A DNA stretch of 64,000 nucleotides, from the NCBI RefSeq assembly GCF_002803075.1, contig NZ_NNBK01000001.1, forward strand, positions 186,001-250,000, written 5' to 3'. The notes beneath the pieces were generated by a model that searched no databases, was not told where the DNA came from, and saw nothing but the letters and a program-made list of their open reading frames with translations. Positions 8,624 through 18,328 of the stretch are shown here, piece by piece (within the stretch, counting starts at the first letter, position 1; every line of letters starts with the position of its first letter). The position numbers were made by a program, and so were the translations under genes. Source of the DNA: Streptomyces sp. CB01373 (GTDB lineage: Bacteria > Actinomycetota > Actinomycetes > Streptomycetales > Streptomycetaceae).

Positions 8624-9088
8624 TCAGTACTCTCCCTTGATCACAAAGAAGGAGCCGCGGATCACTCCGGCCAGCTTTGATTTCTGGCGCGCGAACTTGA
8701 AACGTGAAGCCAGTTCCTCGGGAACTTCCATGCCTTCCGAGAGCTTGAACCCCACTGCGCGCTTCGTTCCGTCATCGATGCCGTACATCACGTTGACCGA
8801 CAGGCCGGATTCGTAGAAAACGTAAGCCATCCGGAACCCGTCCACCTCGAAGGAAGCCACCTCGAGCGGACGGGCGGAGAAGACGATGTCACGCTCGTCG
8901 GAGAGGATGCGGTTCACCCAGTCGAGCACTTCCGGTGCCTCGCTCGCGGCCCTGACGGTGAAAACGTGGTCGTACTTGTTCTTGTAATAGCGCGCCTCGT
9001 TGGCGCGCAGTCCTGCGAGAGCCTCCGCTACCGGGGACGATGCCAGGCCGACGGTGGACACGTTCTCGAAGTCTACGGTGTATGGCAT
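8624..9088 (-). CDS. Hypothetical protein, no recognised family
   Basis: A 154-aa cytoplasmic-looking protein with no signal peptide, membrane segment or cysteine. It opens MPYTVDFENVSTVGLASSP and ends with a Lys/Arg-rich strand (FKFARQKSKLAGVIRGSFF). GGAGAG precedes the ATG by about 3 nt, so the start is well supported. Aromatic and charged residues alternate as in a beta-rich fold. The DNA is visibly less GC-biased than its neighbours (for example AAGAAGG, TTTGATTT), which hints at later acquisition. I do not recognise the family and the neighbours do not suggest a role. Confidence 0.7.
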   Translation of the reverse strand: MPYTVDFENVSTVGLASSPVAEALAGLRANEARYYKNKYDHVFTVRAASEAPEVLDWVNRILSDERDIVFSARPLEVASFEVDGFRMAYVFYESGLSVNVMYGIDDGTKRAVGFKLSEGMEVPEELASRFKFARQKSKLAGVIRGSFFVIKGEY

Positions 9089-9251
9089 GTGCTCTCCTTG
9101 AGGCAGCGGCCCGCCCCGCCGCGAGGTGGTGGTGTCGTATTCACGCTACGTGCCCGCGCCGCGGCCCGACTTCTCGATTCCTGCTCGATCCGAATGGCAG
9201 GTGGTCGTGCGTGCACCTGCGGGGCCGTGCGGATGGGTGTAGTCAGGAAGT

Positions 9252-10436
9252 GTGAGCCGGCGGCAGCGATATGCGCACTGGCATCACCCACGGCAGGCCG
9301 GTGATGTCCTGCTGGCGCTTCCGCTCAGCCTGATCGTGGCCATCGTGCTGGCCGATGTACTGACCCCGTCGCACCATCTGCCGACGGGGCCGTCGCTGTT
9401 GATCGTGGCACCCGCGCTCGCCGCGTCCTTCGCCTCGACCGTCGTCACCGGGGCGATCGCCGCTGTCGCGGTGGTGGGCATGCTGATCATCGGGCTGGAA
9501 AATCACATGCTGGGCACGATGGACTTCGAGTCGCAGATCATCGCCCTCGTGATGGTTTCGGTGCTCGTGACGGTCTTCCGTTTTCTGCGGGAGCGGCATG
9601 CCCGTGAGCTGGCGGCGGTGCGAACGGTGTCGGAGGCCGCGCAGCGGGTGGTGCTGCGGCCGCTGCCACGGCGGTTCGGCCCGCTGCGGGTGGCATCGAT
9701 GTATCTGGCGGCGCAGGCACAGTCCCTGATCGGCGGCGACCTGTACGCGGCCATCCGCACGCCCACGGGCACCAGGCTGATCATCGGTGATGTGATGGGC
9801 AAGGGCCTGACCGCGATCAGTGACGCCGCCCTGCTGCTGGGCGCCTTCCGCGAGGCCGCACACCGCCAGGCCGGCCTGCCCGAGCTCGCGGCCTACCTGG
9901 ACCACAGCGTGTGCTGGCACCTGGCCGAACCCACCGAGGCCGATACAGCCGGGGAGTGCTTCATCACCGCCGCCGTCCTCGACATCCCCGACGAGCACCC
10001 CATGGTGCAGATGGTCACCTGCGGGCACCCCCCACCCCTGCTGTTGCGCGACTGGCAGGCCATCACGCTGCGCGCCACCCACCCCGCCCCGCCGCTGGGT
10101 CTGGGCGAGCTGACCCGCCCCGACTACCGTGTCGACACCTTCGCCCTGGAGCCCGGGGATCTGCTGCTGCTGCACACCGACGGCGTGCTCGAGGCGCGCA
10201 ACGCCCGGGGCGCCTTCTACCCACTGGCCGAACGGGCCGCGTCGTGGGCACACCACAGACCCTCGGCACTGCTCCGCCACCTGCGCGCCGACCTGCTCGC
10301 CCACGTCGGCGGACACCTGACCGACGACGCCGCCGTAGTCGCCGTCCAGCGCACCCTCCAGCCGGCACCCACCGCCGTGGCTCCCGCCCACGACAGCGCC
10401 GGTCGGCCCTCGCCCCGCCCCGCCTCCCACGGCTGA
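9252..10436 (+). CDS. Membrane-bound PP2C-type (SpoIIE) serine/threonine phosphatase
   Basis: A 394-aa protein with a GTG start. The N-terminal third contains about four hydrophobic segments (residues 18-110), followed by a coiled linker (RFLRERHARELAAVRTVSEA) and a SpoIIE/PP2C phosphatase domain from about 145. Metal-binding and core motifs are GGDLYAAI, IGDVMGKGL, CGHPPPLLL and LLLHTDGVLEARN. Such proteins usually dephosphorylate anti-anti-sigma factors in partner-switching control of stress sigma factors. No anti-sigma or STAS partner is adjacent. A full-length paralogue lies inverted at 43375-44484. Confidence 0.88.
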   Translation: MSRRQRYAHWHHPRQAGDVLLALPLSLIVAIVLADVLTPSHHLPTGPSLLIVAPALAASFASTVVTGAIAAVAVVGMLIIGLENHMLGTMDFESQIIALVMVSVLVTVFRFLRERHARELAAVRTVSEAAQRVVLRPLPRRFGPLRVASMYLAAQAQSLIGGDLYAAIRTPTGTRLIIGDVMGKGLTAISDAALLLGAFREAAHRQAGLPELAAYLDHSVCWHLAEPTEADTAGECFITAAVLDIPDEHPMVQMVTCGHPPPLLLRDWQAITLRATHPAPPLGLGELTRPDYRVDTFALEPGDLLLLHTDGVLEARNARGAFYPLAERAASWAHHRPSALLRHLRADLLAHVGGHLTDDAAVVAVQRTLQPAPTAVAPAHDSAGRPSPRPASHG

Positions 10437-10546
10437 CGTGCGAGCCCCGGCGGACGGAAAGGTCACCGACCCGGCCTGTCCCGCGGTCCGACAGCAGTGG
10501 GCGGCACTCGCGGTGGCGGAGGCATCCCCGGCCCCCCCCGGGAACG

Positions 10547-12067
10547 TCATGCCTTGTGCTGCATGCCGCGCCGTGCGGGGCTTCCTTGCTCAGCGGCCTT
10601 CGGGTCCTTCTCGTCGGCCTTGGAGCGCACGCCGTCGGCAACGCGCTTGCCGATCGTCTCGTCGATGTTCGACCAGTACGCGAAGGCCCGCTCCAGGACC
10701 GGTTCGCTGACCCCGTCGAGGAGGTGTCCGACGACGTTGTCGACCAGACGGTCCCGGGCGGCGTCGTCCAGGACCTGGCGGACCAGTGTGCCGGGCTGCC
10801 CCCAGTCGTCGTCCTCGGCATGGGAGATGTACGCGGCGCGGACGATCTCGCCGTCGGCCGTCCAGCTGGGCGGAGGGCCGAAGAGGGCGGGGTCGGCGGC
10901 AGGACCGCCCTTGGAGTTCGGGGCGTACACCGGATCAGTGGTCTTCCGGTACGCCATCGCCCCGTCCTTCGAGTAGGAGCGGACGTCGACGATGGGCGCG
11001 TTCACGGGAAGCTGCTGGTAGTTGGCGCCGATGCGGTGCCGGTGGGCGTCCGCGTAGGAGAACAGCCGGGCCAGCAGCATGCGGTCAGGGCTCGGCCCGA
11101 TCCCGGGGATGAAGTTGTTGGGCTGGAATGCCGCCTGCTCGATCTCCGCGTGGTTGTCGGTCGGATTGCGGTCCAGGGTCATCCGGCCGACCGGAATGAG
11201 CGGGTAGTCGCCATGCGGCCACACTTTGGTGAGGTCGAACGGGTTGAAGCGGTAGTGCGAGGCCTCCGCGTAGGGCATGACCTGCACGTACAGGGTCCAG
11301 CTGGGGAAGTCGCCGTCACGGATGTGCTCGAAGAGATCGCGCATGTGGTAGTCCGTGTCGGCGGCGGCCATCTGGTCGCCCTCGTGCTGGGTGAAGAACT
11401 CGATCCCCTGGTCGGTCTTGAAGTGGTATTTCACCCAGAACCGATCGCCCTTGGCGTTGATCCACATGTACGTGTGGGAGGTGTAGCCGTTCATGTGGCG
11501 CCAGGTGCGGGGGATGCCGCGGTCTCCCATCAGCCAGGTCACCTGGTGCGCGGACTCCGGCGAGAGTGTCCAGAAGTCCCACTGCATGTCGTGGTCGCGC
11601 AGGTTGCTGTCCGCGCGGCGCTTCTGGGATCGGATGAAGTGCTGGAATTTCATCGGGTCCTTCACGAAGAACACCGGTGTGTTGTTGCCGACCATGTCGT
11701 AGTTGCCGTCGGTGGTGTAGAACTTCACCGCGAAGCCGCGAGGGTCACGCCAGGTGTCGGGGCTGCCCCGCTCGCCGGCGACCGTCGAGAAGCGAATGAC
11801 CAGGTCGGTGCGGGTGCCCGGCTGAAAAACGGTTGCCATGGTGTAGGCGCTGACGTCCTCGGTCACCTCGAAGTGGCCGAAGGCGCCGCTCCCCTTGGCG
11901 TGAGGCTGGCGTTCGGGAATCCGCTCCCGGTTGAACTGGGCCATCTGCTCGATCAGGTAGGCGTCCTGCAGCAGGACCGGCCCGCCCGGTCCGAGGGTGA
12001 GAGAGTGCTCATCACTCTCCACCGGAGCGCCGGAGTCCGTCGTGGTGGCGGGATGGAACTCCGTCAT
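10547..12067 (-). CDS. katA: Monofunctional haem catalase
   Basis: A 506-aa small-subunit (clade 3 type) catalase that converts hydrogen peroxide to water and oxygen. The distal His is in [12 protein letters not shown] (His56), the conserved Asn in [13 protein letters not shown] (about 128-129), and the proximal haem Tyr in [13 protein letters not shown]. Length is typical of the clade. The C-terminus is basic. The promoter lies in the 265-bp gap shared with the divergent HipA-like gene. No Fur/CatR-type regulator gene is adjacent, so regulation cannot be read from context. The symbol is by family similarity only. Confidence 0.93.
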   Translation of the reverse strand: MTEFHPATTTDSGAPVESDEHSLTLGPGGPVLLQDAYLIEQMAQFNRERIPERQPHAKGSGAFGHFEVTEDVSAYTMATVFQPGTRTDLVIRFSTVAGERGSPDTWRDPRGFAVKFYTTDGNYDMVGNNTPVFFVKDPMKFQHFIRSQKRRADSNLRDHDMQWDFWTLSPESAHQVTWLMGDRGIPRTWRHMNGYTSHTYMWINAKGDRFWVKYHFKTDQGIEFFTQHEGDQMAAADTDYHMRDLFEHIRDGDFPSWTLYVQVMPYAEASHYRFNPFDLTKVWPHGDYPLIPVGRMTLDRNPTDNHAEIEQAAFQPNNFIPGIGPSPDRMLLARLFSYADAHRHRIGANYQQLPVNAPIVDVRSYSKDGAMAYRKTTDPVYAPNSKGGPAADPALFGPPPSWTADGEIVRAAYISHAEDDDWGQPGTLVRQVLDDAARDRLVDNVVGHLLDGVSEPVLERAFAYWSNIDETIGKRVADGVRSKADEKDPKAAEQGSPARRGMQHKA

Positions 12068-12332
12068 GAGTCTGACCTTTCGTCGTGCCGGTCCTCCATG
12101 AACTTCACACTCGCGTGACCGTAAGAACCCGCACTAAACACGACACCGTCGAATGTGGTGCGAGGTTCTGTTCGATCAACGCCCGGCGGGCATCGGACAC
12201 GTCATGTCGGCCGACGGTTCGGGCACTCCTCCACGGCTGTCACGCCTGGTTACTATGGTCACTTCATGCGGATTGCACCGCATCGGAGCCGGCCGTGGAA
12301 TGCAAGGCAAGCAGCCCGTGGGGCATTGGAAG

Positions 12333-13265
12333 ATGATGCGAGAGGTCACTGCAACCCGCTATGTCGCACCCCTGCGGTCCGGCGGCTCCGTGCCCGGAAT
12401 CGTCGAGGCCGACGACCTGGGGACGTACGTGGTCAAGTTCACCGGCTCCGCGCAGGGCCACAAGGCGCTGATCGCCGAGGTCATCGTGGGTGAGCTGGCG
12501 CGCGCCCTCGGACTGCGCTTCCCCGAGCTGGTCCTCGTGCACTTCGACCCCGCGCTCGCCGCGCACGAACCGCACCAGGAGGTCCGCGACCTGCTCGACG
12601 CGAGCCCGGGCGTGAACCTCGGCATGGACTACCTGCCGGGCGCCGCGGACTTCACCCCCGAGGTCGCCGAGCACTTTCCGGTGGACCCCGGGGAGGCGGG
12701 CCGGATCGTCTGGCTGGACGCGCTGACCGTGAACGTGGACCGCACCGTCCACAGCTCCAACCTGATGGTGTGGCCGACCTTCGGCACCGCGCCGCCGCGC
12801 CTGTGGCTCATCGACCACGGCGCGGCCCTGGTCTTCCACCACCGCTGGGACGCCTCGGATCCGGGGAAGGCATCGGATCCGGCGAAGGCCTACGACTTCC
12901 GCCATCACGCCCTCGGCCGGTACGCGCCGGACGTGCGGGCCGCCGACGCCGAACTGGCCCCCAGGGTGACCCGCGAGCTGCTGCGGTCCGTCCTCGCCGA
13001 GGTGCCGGACGCCTGGCTCGCCGACGAGCCCGGCTTCGCCACCGCGGACAAGGCCCGGCACGCCTACGTCGACTACCTGGCCGCCCGCGTCGGGGCGTCC
13101 CCGGCCTGGCTGCCCACCGACTTCCCCACCCGCGAGGAACTGGCGGCGGAGGAGTCCCGGCGGACGGCGCGGACCCGGGCGGGCCGCCCGGACTGGCTCA
13201 AGACCGTCCCCGACCTGCACGGCAGGCCGGCCGCCGCACAGGACTGGTCCGTGCACCTGGGATGA
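12333..13265 (+). CDS. HipA-like kinase family protein
   Basis: A 310-aa protein of the standalone actinobacterial HipA-type kinase family. The N-terminus MMREVTATRYVAPLRSGGS was chosen because the frame upstream reads as non-coding and GGAAG precedes it; ATG 12336 is equally possible. Kinase-like features are KFTGSAQGHKALIAEV (nucleotide Lys region), a catalytic loop VNVDRTVHSSNLMVW with the D...N pair, and LIDHGAAL corresponding to the metal-binding DFG-like Asp. There is no HipB antitoxin next door, unlike classic hipBA persistence modules, so toxin activity should not be assumed. A TACTAT -10-like element lies at 12252-12257. Confidence 0.82.
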   Translation: MMREVTATRYVAPLRSGGSVPGIVEADDLGTYVVKFTGSAQGHKALIAEVIVGELARALGLRFPELVLVHFDPALAAHEPHQEVRDLLDASPGVNLGMDYLPGAADFTPEVAEHFPVDPGEAGRIVWLDALTVNVDRTVHSSNLMVWPTFGTAPPRLWLIDHGAALVFHHRWDASDPGKASDPAKAYDFRHHALGRYAPDVRAADAELAPRVTRELLRSVLAEVPDAWLADEPGFATADKARHAYVDYLAARVGASPAWLPTDFPTREELAAEESRRTARTRAGRPDWLKTVPDLHGRPAAAQDWSVHLG

Positions 13266-13291
13266 GCCGGGGCGCGGACCTGTCCTGTGCA

Positions 13292-13317
13292 GTGGCCCCG
13301 GAGAGTTCCGGGGCCAC
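13292..13317. terminator. Bidirectional terminator hairpin
   Basis: A perfect 10-bp stem, GTGGCCCCGG (13292-13301) with CCGGGGCCAC (13308-13317) and a 6-nt loop. It lies between the convergent HipA-like gene and malate synthase. Confidence 0.85.
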
Positions 13318-13334
13318 CTGACGCGGTGCGGGGG

Positions 13335-14960
13335 TCAGCCCTTGAGCTGCTGGTACGCCGGCAGGGTCAGGAAGTCGGCGTAGTCCTCGTCGAGGGAGAC
13401 CTGGAGCAGCAGGTCGTGGGCCTGCTGCCAGTGGCCGGCGGCGAATGCCTCGTCGCCGATCTCCTCGCGGATGTTCCGCAGTTCCTCGTCGGCGACCTTG
13501 CGGGCCAGTTCCGGCGTGACCTTCTCGCCGTTCTCGAACTCGACACCGGCGTTGATCCACTGCCAGATCTGCGAGCGGGAGATCTCCGCGGTGGCCGCGT
13601 CCTCCATCAGGTTGAAGATCGCCACCGCGCCCAGACCGCGCAGCCAGGCCTCGATGTAGCGGATGCCGACCTGGACGGCGTTGACCAGGCCCGCGTACGT
13701 CGGCCTGGCGTCCAGGGAGTCGATCGCGATCAGGTCGGCCGCCTCGACGTGCACGTCCTCGCGCAGCCGGTCCTTCTGGTTCGGCTTGTCGCCGAGGACC
13801 TTGTCGAAGGACTCCGTGCAGATCGGCACCAGGTCGGGGTGGGCCACCCAGGAGCCGTCGAAGCCGTCGCCGGCCTCGCGGTCCTTGTCGGCGCGGACCT
13901 TCTCGAAGGCCACCTTGTTGACCTCGGCGTCCCGGCGGGAGGGGATGAAGGCCGCCATGCCGCCGATCGCGTGCGCGCCGCGCTTGTGGCAGGTGCGCAC
14001 GAGGAGTTCGGTGTAGGCGCGCATGAACGGAGCCGTCATCGTGACCGCGTTGCGGTCCGGCAGGACGAACCTGGCCCCGCCGTCACGGAAGTTCTTGACG
14101 ATGGAGAACAGGTAGTCCCAGCGGCCCGCGTTCAGCCCGGCCGCGTGGTCGCGCAGTTCGTAGAGGATCTCCTCCATCTCGTACGCGGCCGTGATCGTCT
14201 CGATCAGGACGGTGGCGCGGACGGTGCCCTGCGGGATGCCGACGTAGTCCTGGGCGAAGACGAACACGTCGTTCCACAGCCGCGCCTCCAGGTGCGACTC
14301 CGTCTTCGGCAGGTAGAAGTAGGGGCCCTTGCCGAGGTCGATCAGACGCTTGGCGTTGTGGAAGAAGTACAGGCCGAAGTCGACGAGGCCGCCGGGCACC
14401 TGGGTGCCGTCCGCGTCCACGAGGTGACGCTCGTTCAGGTGCCAGCCGCGCGGGCGCATGACGACCGTGGCGAGTTCCTCGTTCGGGCGCAGCGCGTAGG
14501 ACTTGCCGGAGCCGGGGTCCGTGAAGTCGATGTTCCGGGTGTAGGCGTCGATCAGGTTGAGCTGGCCGAGGACGACGTTCTCCCAGGTGGGGGCGGAGGC
14601 GTCCTCGAAGTCGGCGAGCCAGACCTTCGCGCCCGAGTTGAGCGCGTTGATGGTCATCTTGCGGTCGGTGGGGCCGGTGATCTCGACCCGGCGGTCGTTC
14701 AGGGCCGCGGGGGCGGGGGCCACCTGCCAGGAGTCGTCCGCGCGGATCGCGGCCGTCTCCGGGAGGAAGTCGAGCGTGGAGGTGCGGGCGATCTCGGCGC
14801 GGCGCTCCGTACGGCGGGCGAGGAGTTCGTCGCGGCGCGGGGTGAACCGCCGGTGCAACTCGGCCACGAAGGCGAGCGCCGCGTCGGAGAGGACCTCATC
14901 CTGCCGGGGCAGGGGCTCGGCGTCGACGATGGCCAGCGGGGACGGCGCTGGTGCGGACAT
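13335..14960 (-). CDS. aceB: Malate synthase A
   Basis: A 541-aa malate synthase (isoform A length) that condenses glyoxylate with acetyl-CoA to malate. Visible features are [20 protein letters not shown] in the N-terminal half, the family signature region around [26 protein letters not shown], and the catalytic [12 protein letters not shown] segment. The gene lies about 5 kb from the allantoin genes. Its promoter region carries the same 14-bp palindrome found before the permease and allantoinase, so its job here is probably removal of glyoxylate released from ureides, not only a glyoxylate shunt (no isocitrate lyase is nearby). Confidence 0.95.
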   Translation of the reverse strand: MSAPAPSPLAIVDAEPLPRQDEVLSDAALAFVAELHRRFTPRRDELLARRTERRAEIARTSTLDFLPETAAIRADDSWQVAPAPAALNDRRVEITGPTDRKMTINALNSGAKVWLADFEDASAPTWENVVLGQLNLIDAYTRNIDFTDPGSGKSYALRPNEELATVVMRPRGWHLNERHLVDADGTQVPGGLVDFGLYFFHNAKRLIDLGKGPYFYLPKTESHLEARLWNDVFVFAQDYVGIPQGTVRATVLIETITAAYEMEEILYELRDHAAGLNAGRWDYLFSIVKNFRDGGARFVLPDRNAVTMTAPFMRAYTELLVRTCHKRGAHAIGGMAAFIPSRRDAEVNKVAFEKVRADKDREAGDGFDGSWVAHPDLVPICTESFDKVLGDKPNQKDRLREDVHVEAADLIAIDSLDARPTYAGLVNAVQVGIRYIEAWLRGLGAVAIFNLMEDAATAEISRSQIWQWINAGVEFENGEKVTPELARKVADEELRNIREEIGDEAFAAGHWQQAHDLLLQVSLDEDYADFLTLPAYQQLKG

Positions 14961-15090
14961 GAGCTGTCACTTCCTTCGGGGGAGCTTCTTCAGCGAACCA
15001 CGTTCAGTGCCACCTTGCCGTGGCACCGGGTGCCCATGGCCGTGAAAGCGGCATACCGCACCCGGGGAGCGGCGAGTGCTTCTGAAATGT

Positions 15091-15121
15091 GGATAGTAGT
15101 TTCCTCATGGTGGAAGTTCAA
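15091..15121 (-). promoter_or_regulatory. Malate synthase promoter with overlapping AllR-type operator
   Basis: On the minus strand, -35 TTGAAC (15121-15116) and -10 TACTAT (15098-15093) are separated by exactly 17 nt. The 14-bp imperfect palindrome GGAAACTACTATCC (15104-15091) overlaps the -10, so a bound repressor would block polymerase. Its left arm and spacing match the better palindromes upstream of the permease and allantoinase. Confidence 0.6.
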
Positions 15122-15180
15122 GGTGTGTTGATGTCGAGAATCTTCGGGTCGAGGGAAGGTGGCGCTCGGTGCCGCGCCGC

Positions 15181-15780
15181 TCACTCAAGGTGGCCCAGGT
15201 CGGCCTCGGTGTCGATGTCGTACGCCCGTGCCACGTCCCCGCACTCGACGAGGGTGATCGATCTCTCGTGCGCCCTCAGATAGGCGCGCGCCCCCCGGTC
15301 GCCGGCCGCGCTCTCCGCGACGCCGTCCCAGTGGGCCGCCCCGAGCAGCACCGGATGGCCGCGCACGCCGTCGTACGCGGCCGAGACCAGCGAGCCCTCG
15401 TCCCGGTACGCGGCCCGCACCCGGGCCACCGCCTCGGCGCTCACGCCGGGCTGGTCCACCAGCAGGACCAGGGCGGCCCGTGCCCCCGTGCCGGCGAGGG
15501 AGTCCAGTCCGGCCCGCAATGAGGAACCCATGCCCTGCTCCCAGTGCGGGTTGTCCACGAGCACGCAGCAGGGCAGCTCCGCACGCTGCCGCACCTCGGC
15601 CGACCGTGCGCCCAGGACCACGTGGACGCGCTCGCATCCGGCCGCCCGCAGGGCCGCGACCGCGTGCTCCACCAGCGGCCGGCCCCGGTGCGCGAGCAGG
15701 GCCTTGGGCCGCCCGCCGAGCCGGCGTCCGCCGCCGGCCGCCAGCACCAGTCCCGCGATCTCGTCCTCTGTGCGTGTCAT
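15181..15780 (-). CDS. MobA-like nucleotidyltransferase (MocA/MobA family)
   Basis: A 199-aa NTP-transferase. The N-terminal nucleotide-binding signature is VLAAGGGRRLGGRPKALL (residues about 12-29), followed by VLVDNPHWEQGMGSSLRAG and the metal-binding LLVDQPGV. This family attaches CMP or GMP to molybdopterin for molybdenum hydroxylases such as xanthine dehydrogenase. That would fit a purine-degradation neighbourhood, but no molybdenum enzyme gene is present in the window, so the link is inferred. The ATG at 15780 has only a weak ribosome site (AGGACC). Confidence 0.85.
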   Translation of the reverse strand: MTRTEDEIAGLVLAAGGGRRLGGRPKALLAHRGRPLVEHAVAALRAAGCERVHVVLGARSAEVRQRAELPCCVLVDNPHWEQGMGSSLRAGLDSLAGTGARAALVLLVDQPGVSAEAVARVRAAYRDEGSLVSAAYDGVRGHPVLLGAAHWDGVAESAAGDRGARAYLRAHERSITLVECGDVARAYDIDTEADLGHLE

Positions 15781-15972
15781 GGGTCCTGCATACCGCGCAC
15801 CGGCCGGCTTCGAGCCGGTGTGCGGGGGCTGAATTTCGGTCCGCGCGGTGGCGCGTCCCGGTCCGGGTGGCGTTTACTGATCTGCGTCCCCCGGCGCCCG
15901 ACCCGCTCCACAGGGATGTCCGACGGGACCACGGAGGGGACGGCGCACGACGGCGTGCGAGGGGGAGGGGCT

Positions 15973-16287
15973 GTGTTGCGGAGCTTGGACCGGCGGCCGG
16001 CGACCGGCGGCAAAGAGGATCCCAGGGTGACGGAACTGCGGACCGCGGTGGCCCGGCTGCGCCGCGAACTCGCCTCATATCCGGCGGAGTTCACCGACCG
16101 GGTCATCGCCGAGGACGAACTGGCCGCACTCGCCGCGATGACCACCCACGGCACCCCCGAACTCCCGCGCCTGCGCCGCTCCCTGCTCCTGATCGCCGGC
16201 TCCATCGGCTCGGTCAGCGCCCTGGCGTCCGGACTGTCCCAGGTGCGCACGGCGGTGGACCTGTTCGGCGAGCAGCCGCGAGGCTGA
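15973..16287 (+). CDS. Small conserved actinobacterial protein (DUF5955-like)
   Basis: A 104-aa protein. The N-terminal half is helical and charged (VTELRTAVARLRRELASYP, then AEDELAALAAM). The C-terminal half is a hydrophobic helix-turn segment (RRSLLLIAGSIGSVSALASG) ending DLFGEQPRG. GTG 15973 was chosen because GGGAGGGG lies just upstream with good spacing; an ATG at 15916 is open but lacks such a site. The match to DUF5955 is from memory of Streptomyces proteins. Function unknown. Confidence 0.72.
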   Translation: MLRSLDRRPATGGKEDPRVTELRTAVARLRRELASYPAEFTDRVIAEDELAALAAMTTHGTPELPRLRRSLLLIAGSIGSVSALASGLSQVRTAVDLFGEQPRG

Positions 16288-16373
16288 CGAACCGGCGACC
16301 GGGCGTCGTCACATCGGCGCCCGTGCCCGGAGACCCGGTCTCCGCGCGGCAGGCCCGTCCGGGTCCGTGGCCC

Positions 16374-17012
16374 TCACGGTCTCCGGCGCCGGATGAGGCC
16401 CCGCTCGGTCGCCGCCGCCACCGCCGCGGTGCGCGACTCCACGCCCAGCTTGGCGTAGACGTGCACCAGATGGGATTTCACCGTGGCCTGGCTCAGGAAC
16501 AGGTGCTTGCTGATCTGCAGGTTCGACAGGCCGTCGCGGACCAGTTCCAGCACCTCCAGCTCGCGGCGGCTGAGCGCGGCCGCGGGCGTGCGCATGCGGT
16601 CCATCAGACGGTGGGCGACCAGGGGCGCGAGGGCCGAGCGGCCGGAGGCGGCGGTGCGTACCGCGGCGGCCAGCTCCTGCGGCGGCGCGTCCTTCAGGAG
16701 GTACCCGGCCGCGCCGGCCTCCACCGCGGCGAGGATGTCCGCGTCGGTGTCGTACGTGGTGAGCACCAGGACGCGCGGAGCGCCGGGTCGTGCGGTGATC
16801 GCCGCCGTGGCCTCCGCGCCGTGCGCTCCGCCCGGACCGAACTGCAGATCCATCAGCACCACGTCCACCCCGCCCGCCGCGGCCAGCTCCACGGCGCGTT
16901 CCGCCGTCGGCGCCTCCCCGGCGATCTCGAAGTCGGGCTCGGCGGACAGCACCGCCTTCAGGCCCGCGCGGACCACGGGATGGTCGTCCGCCAGCAGCAG
17001 CCGGATCGTCAT
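16374..17012 (-). CDS. NarL/LuxR-family response regulator
   Basis: A 212-aa two-component regulator. The receiver domain has acidic residues Asp9/Asp10, phospho-acceptor Asp55 (VVLMDLQFG) and Lys107 (GYLLKDAP). The C-terminal LuxR-type helix-turn-helix covers about 145-205 (LSRRELEVLELV, then LSNLQISKHLFLSQATVKSH). It overlaps the upstream histidine kinase gene by ATGA, so the pair is co-translated. The divergent ABC exporter operon on the other side of the kinase is the most likely target. Confidence 0.93.
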   Translation of the reverse strand: MTIRLLLADDHPVVRAGLKAVLSAEPDFEIAGEAPTAERAVELAAAGGVDVVLMDLQFGPGGAHGAEATAAITARPGAPRVLVLTTYDTDADILAAVEAGAAGYLLKDAPPQELAAAVRTAASGRSALAPLVAHRLMDRMRTPAAALSRRELEVLELVRDGLSNLQISKHLFLSQATVKSHLVHVYAKLGVESRTAAVAAATERGLIRRRRP

Positions 17013-18193
17013 GCGCCGCCCCCGGAGTCCGGATACGGCAGCGTGACCGCCACCGCGGTGCCCTGGCCGGGCGACGACTCCACGGTGAACGTCCCGCCCA
17101 GCGCCTCCGCCCGCGAGCGCATCGCGGGCAGCCCGAAACCGCCGTCCGCCGCCCGGCCGGACCGCGCGGCGGTGTGCTCGGCGCCGGGGTCGAAACCGGC
17201 ACCGTCGTCGACGACGTCCAGCGCCACCGCCGTGTCCATGAAGCTCAGGGTGATCTCCGCGCGCTGGGCGCGGGCATGCCGCAGGGTGTTGCCGAGCGCC
17301 GACTGGGCGATCCTGAGCAGTGCCACCTCGTAGGGGGTGGGCAGCCCGGCCGGGACGCCGCTCACCGTGAAGCGGACCTCGGGCGGGGCGGCCGGGCCCG
17401 AGCACAGCCGTTCCAGCGCACCGGCCAGCGAGCCGCGTTCCAGGTCCGGAGGGGTCAGCGCGTGCACGAAGCGGCGGGCCTCGGCGAGGTTGTCCTGTGC
17501 GGTCGCGCGGGCCTGCTCGATGTGCGCGGCGGCGGGGGAGCCGTCGGGCAGCGCGTGCTGGGCGGCGCGCAGCAGCAGCTGGATGCTGGACAGGCCCTGG
17601 GCCAGCGTGTCGTGGATCTCCCGGGCCAGCCGCTCCCGTTCGGCGAGCGTGCCGGCGGTGCGCTCGGCGTCGGCCAGCTCGGCGCGGGTGGCCACCAGTT
17701 CCTCGATCAGCTCACGGCGCCGCTCGCTCTCCCGGTACAGCGCCTCGTAGCCGAGGACCGTGGCGACGGCCACTCCCGCGCCGAGCAGGGGGCCCAGGAA
17801 GGCGCCCGCGCTCAGCCGTTCTCCGTGCCCGATGAAACCGGCGATGGCCGCGCCCGCGGTCGCGGTGACCGCGGGCAGGCTCCAGCGCACGGGCAGCAGA
17901 TGGAGCTGGAGGAAGTACAGCGGGAAGGCCGCCCACACCGCTTCGGGGGAGAACGAGAGCAGCACCAGCCAGGCCGCGCAGAGCGCCGCCAGCCACACCG
18001 CGGCCACGCGCTGGGAGCGGTGGGTGGCCGGGCTCAGCGCGCCCCAGGCGAACACCGCGCCGGTCCCCAGCGCGGCCGCCACGGCGGCCGGGTCGTGCGC
18101 GCGGGCGGCGGCGAGCACGAGCAGACCGGCGAACAGTGCGTACAGGCACAGGCGCAGGGTGACGACGACGGGGGAGCGGGGGCGGATGTCCAT
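17009..18193 (-). CDS. Membrane sensor histidine kinase (NarL-type system)
   Basis: A 394-aa kinase. About five to six hydrophobic segments occupy residues 10-150 with little periplasmic sequence, so it probably senses within or at the membrane. A coiled-coil linker leads to a HisKA_3 domain with the phosphorylated His194 in ERERLAREIHDTLAQGL. The HATPase domain contains ALGNTLRHA (N box), DDGAGFDP (G1) and GGFGLPAMRSRAEALGG. Its start is 135 bp from the divergent ABC permease gene, an arrangement typical of systems controlling an adjacent transporter. Confidence 0.92.
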   Translation of the reverse strand: MDIRPRSPVVVTLRLCLYALFAGLLVLAAARAHDPAAVAAALGTGAVFAWGALSPATHRSQRVAAVWLAALCAAWLVLLSFSPEAVWAAFPLYFLQLHLLPVRWSLPAVTATAGAAIAGFIGHGERLSAGAFLGPLLGAGVAVATVLGYEALYRESERRRELIEELVATRAELADAERTAGTLAERERLAREIHDTLAQGLSSIQLLLRAAQHALPDGSPAAAHIEQARATAQDNLAEARRFVHALTPPDLERGSLAGALERLCSGPAAPPEVRFTVSGVPAGLPTPYEVALLRIAQSALGNTLRHARAQRAEITLSFMDTAVALDVVDDGAGFDPGAEHTAARSGRAADGGFGLPAMRSRAEALGGTFTVESSPGQGTAVAVTLPYPDSGGGA

Positions 18194-18328
18194 GACGGGT
18201 CCAGGGTAGGCGGGCCGGGCGGTGATCCGGTCAACCGAAAGTTCGAAAGAGGGGTGCTCCCTTCGGTCCGCGACAGCCGTGCCCCGGCGCGATGCCTGAG
18301 GGGGGCGGTGCCGCGCAAGGTGGACGGC

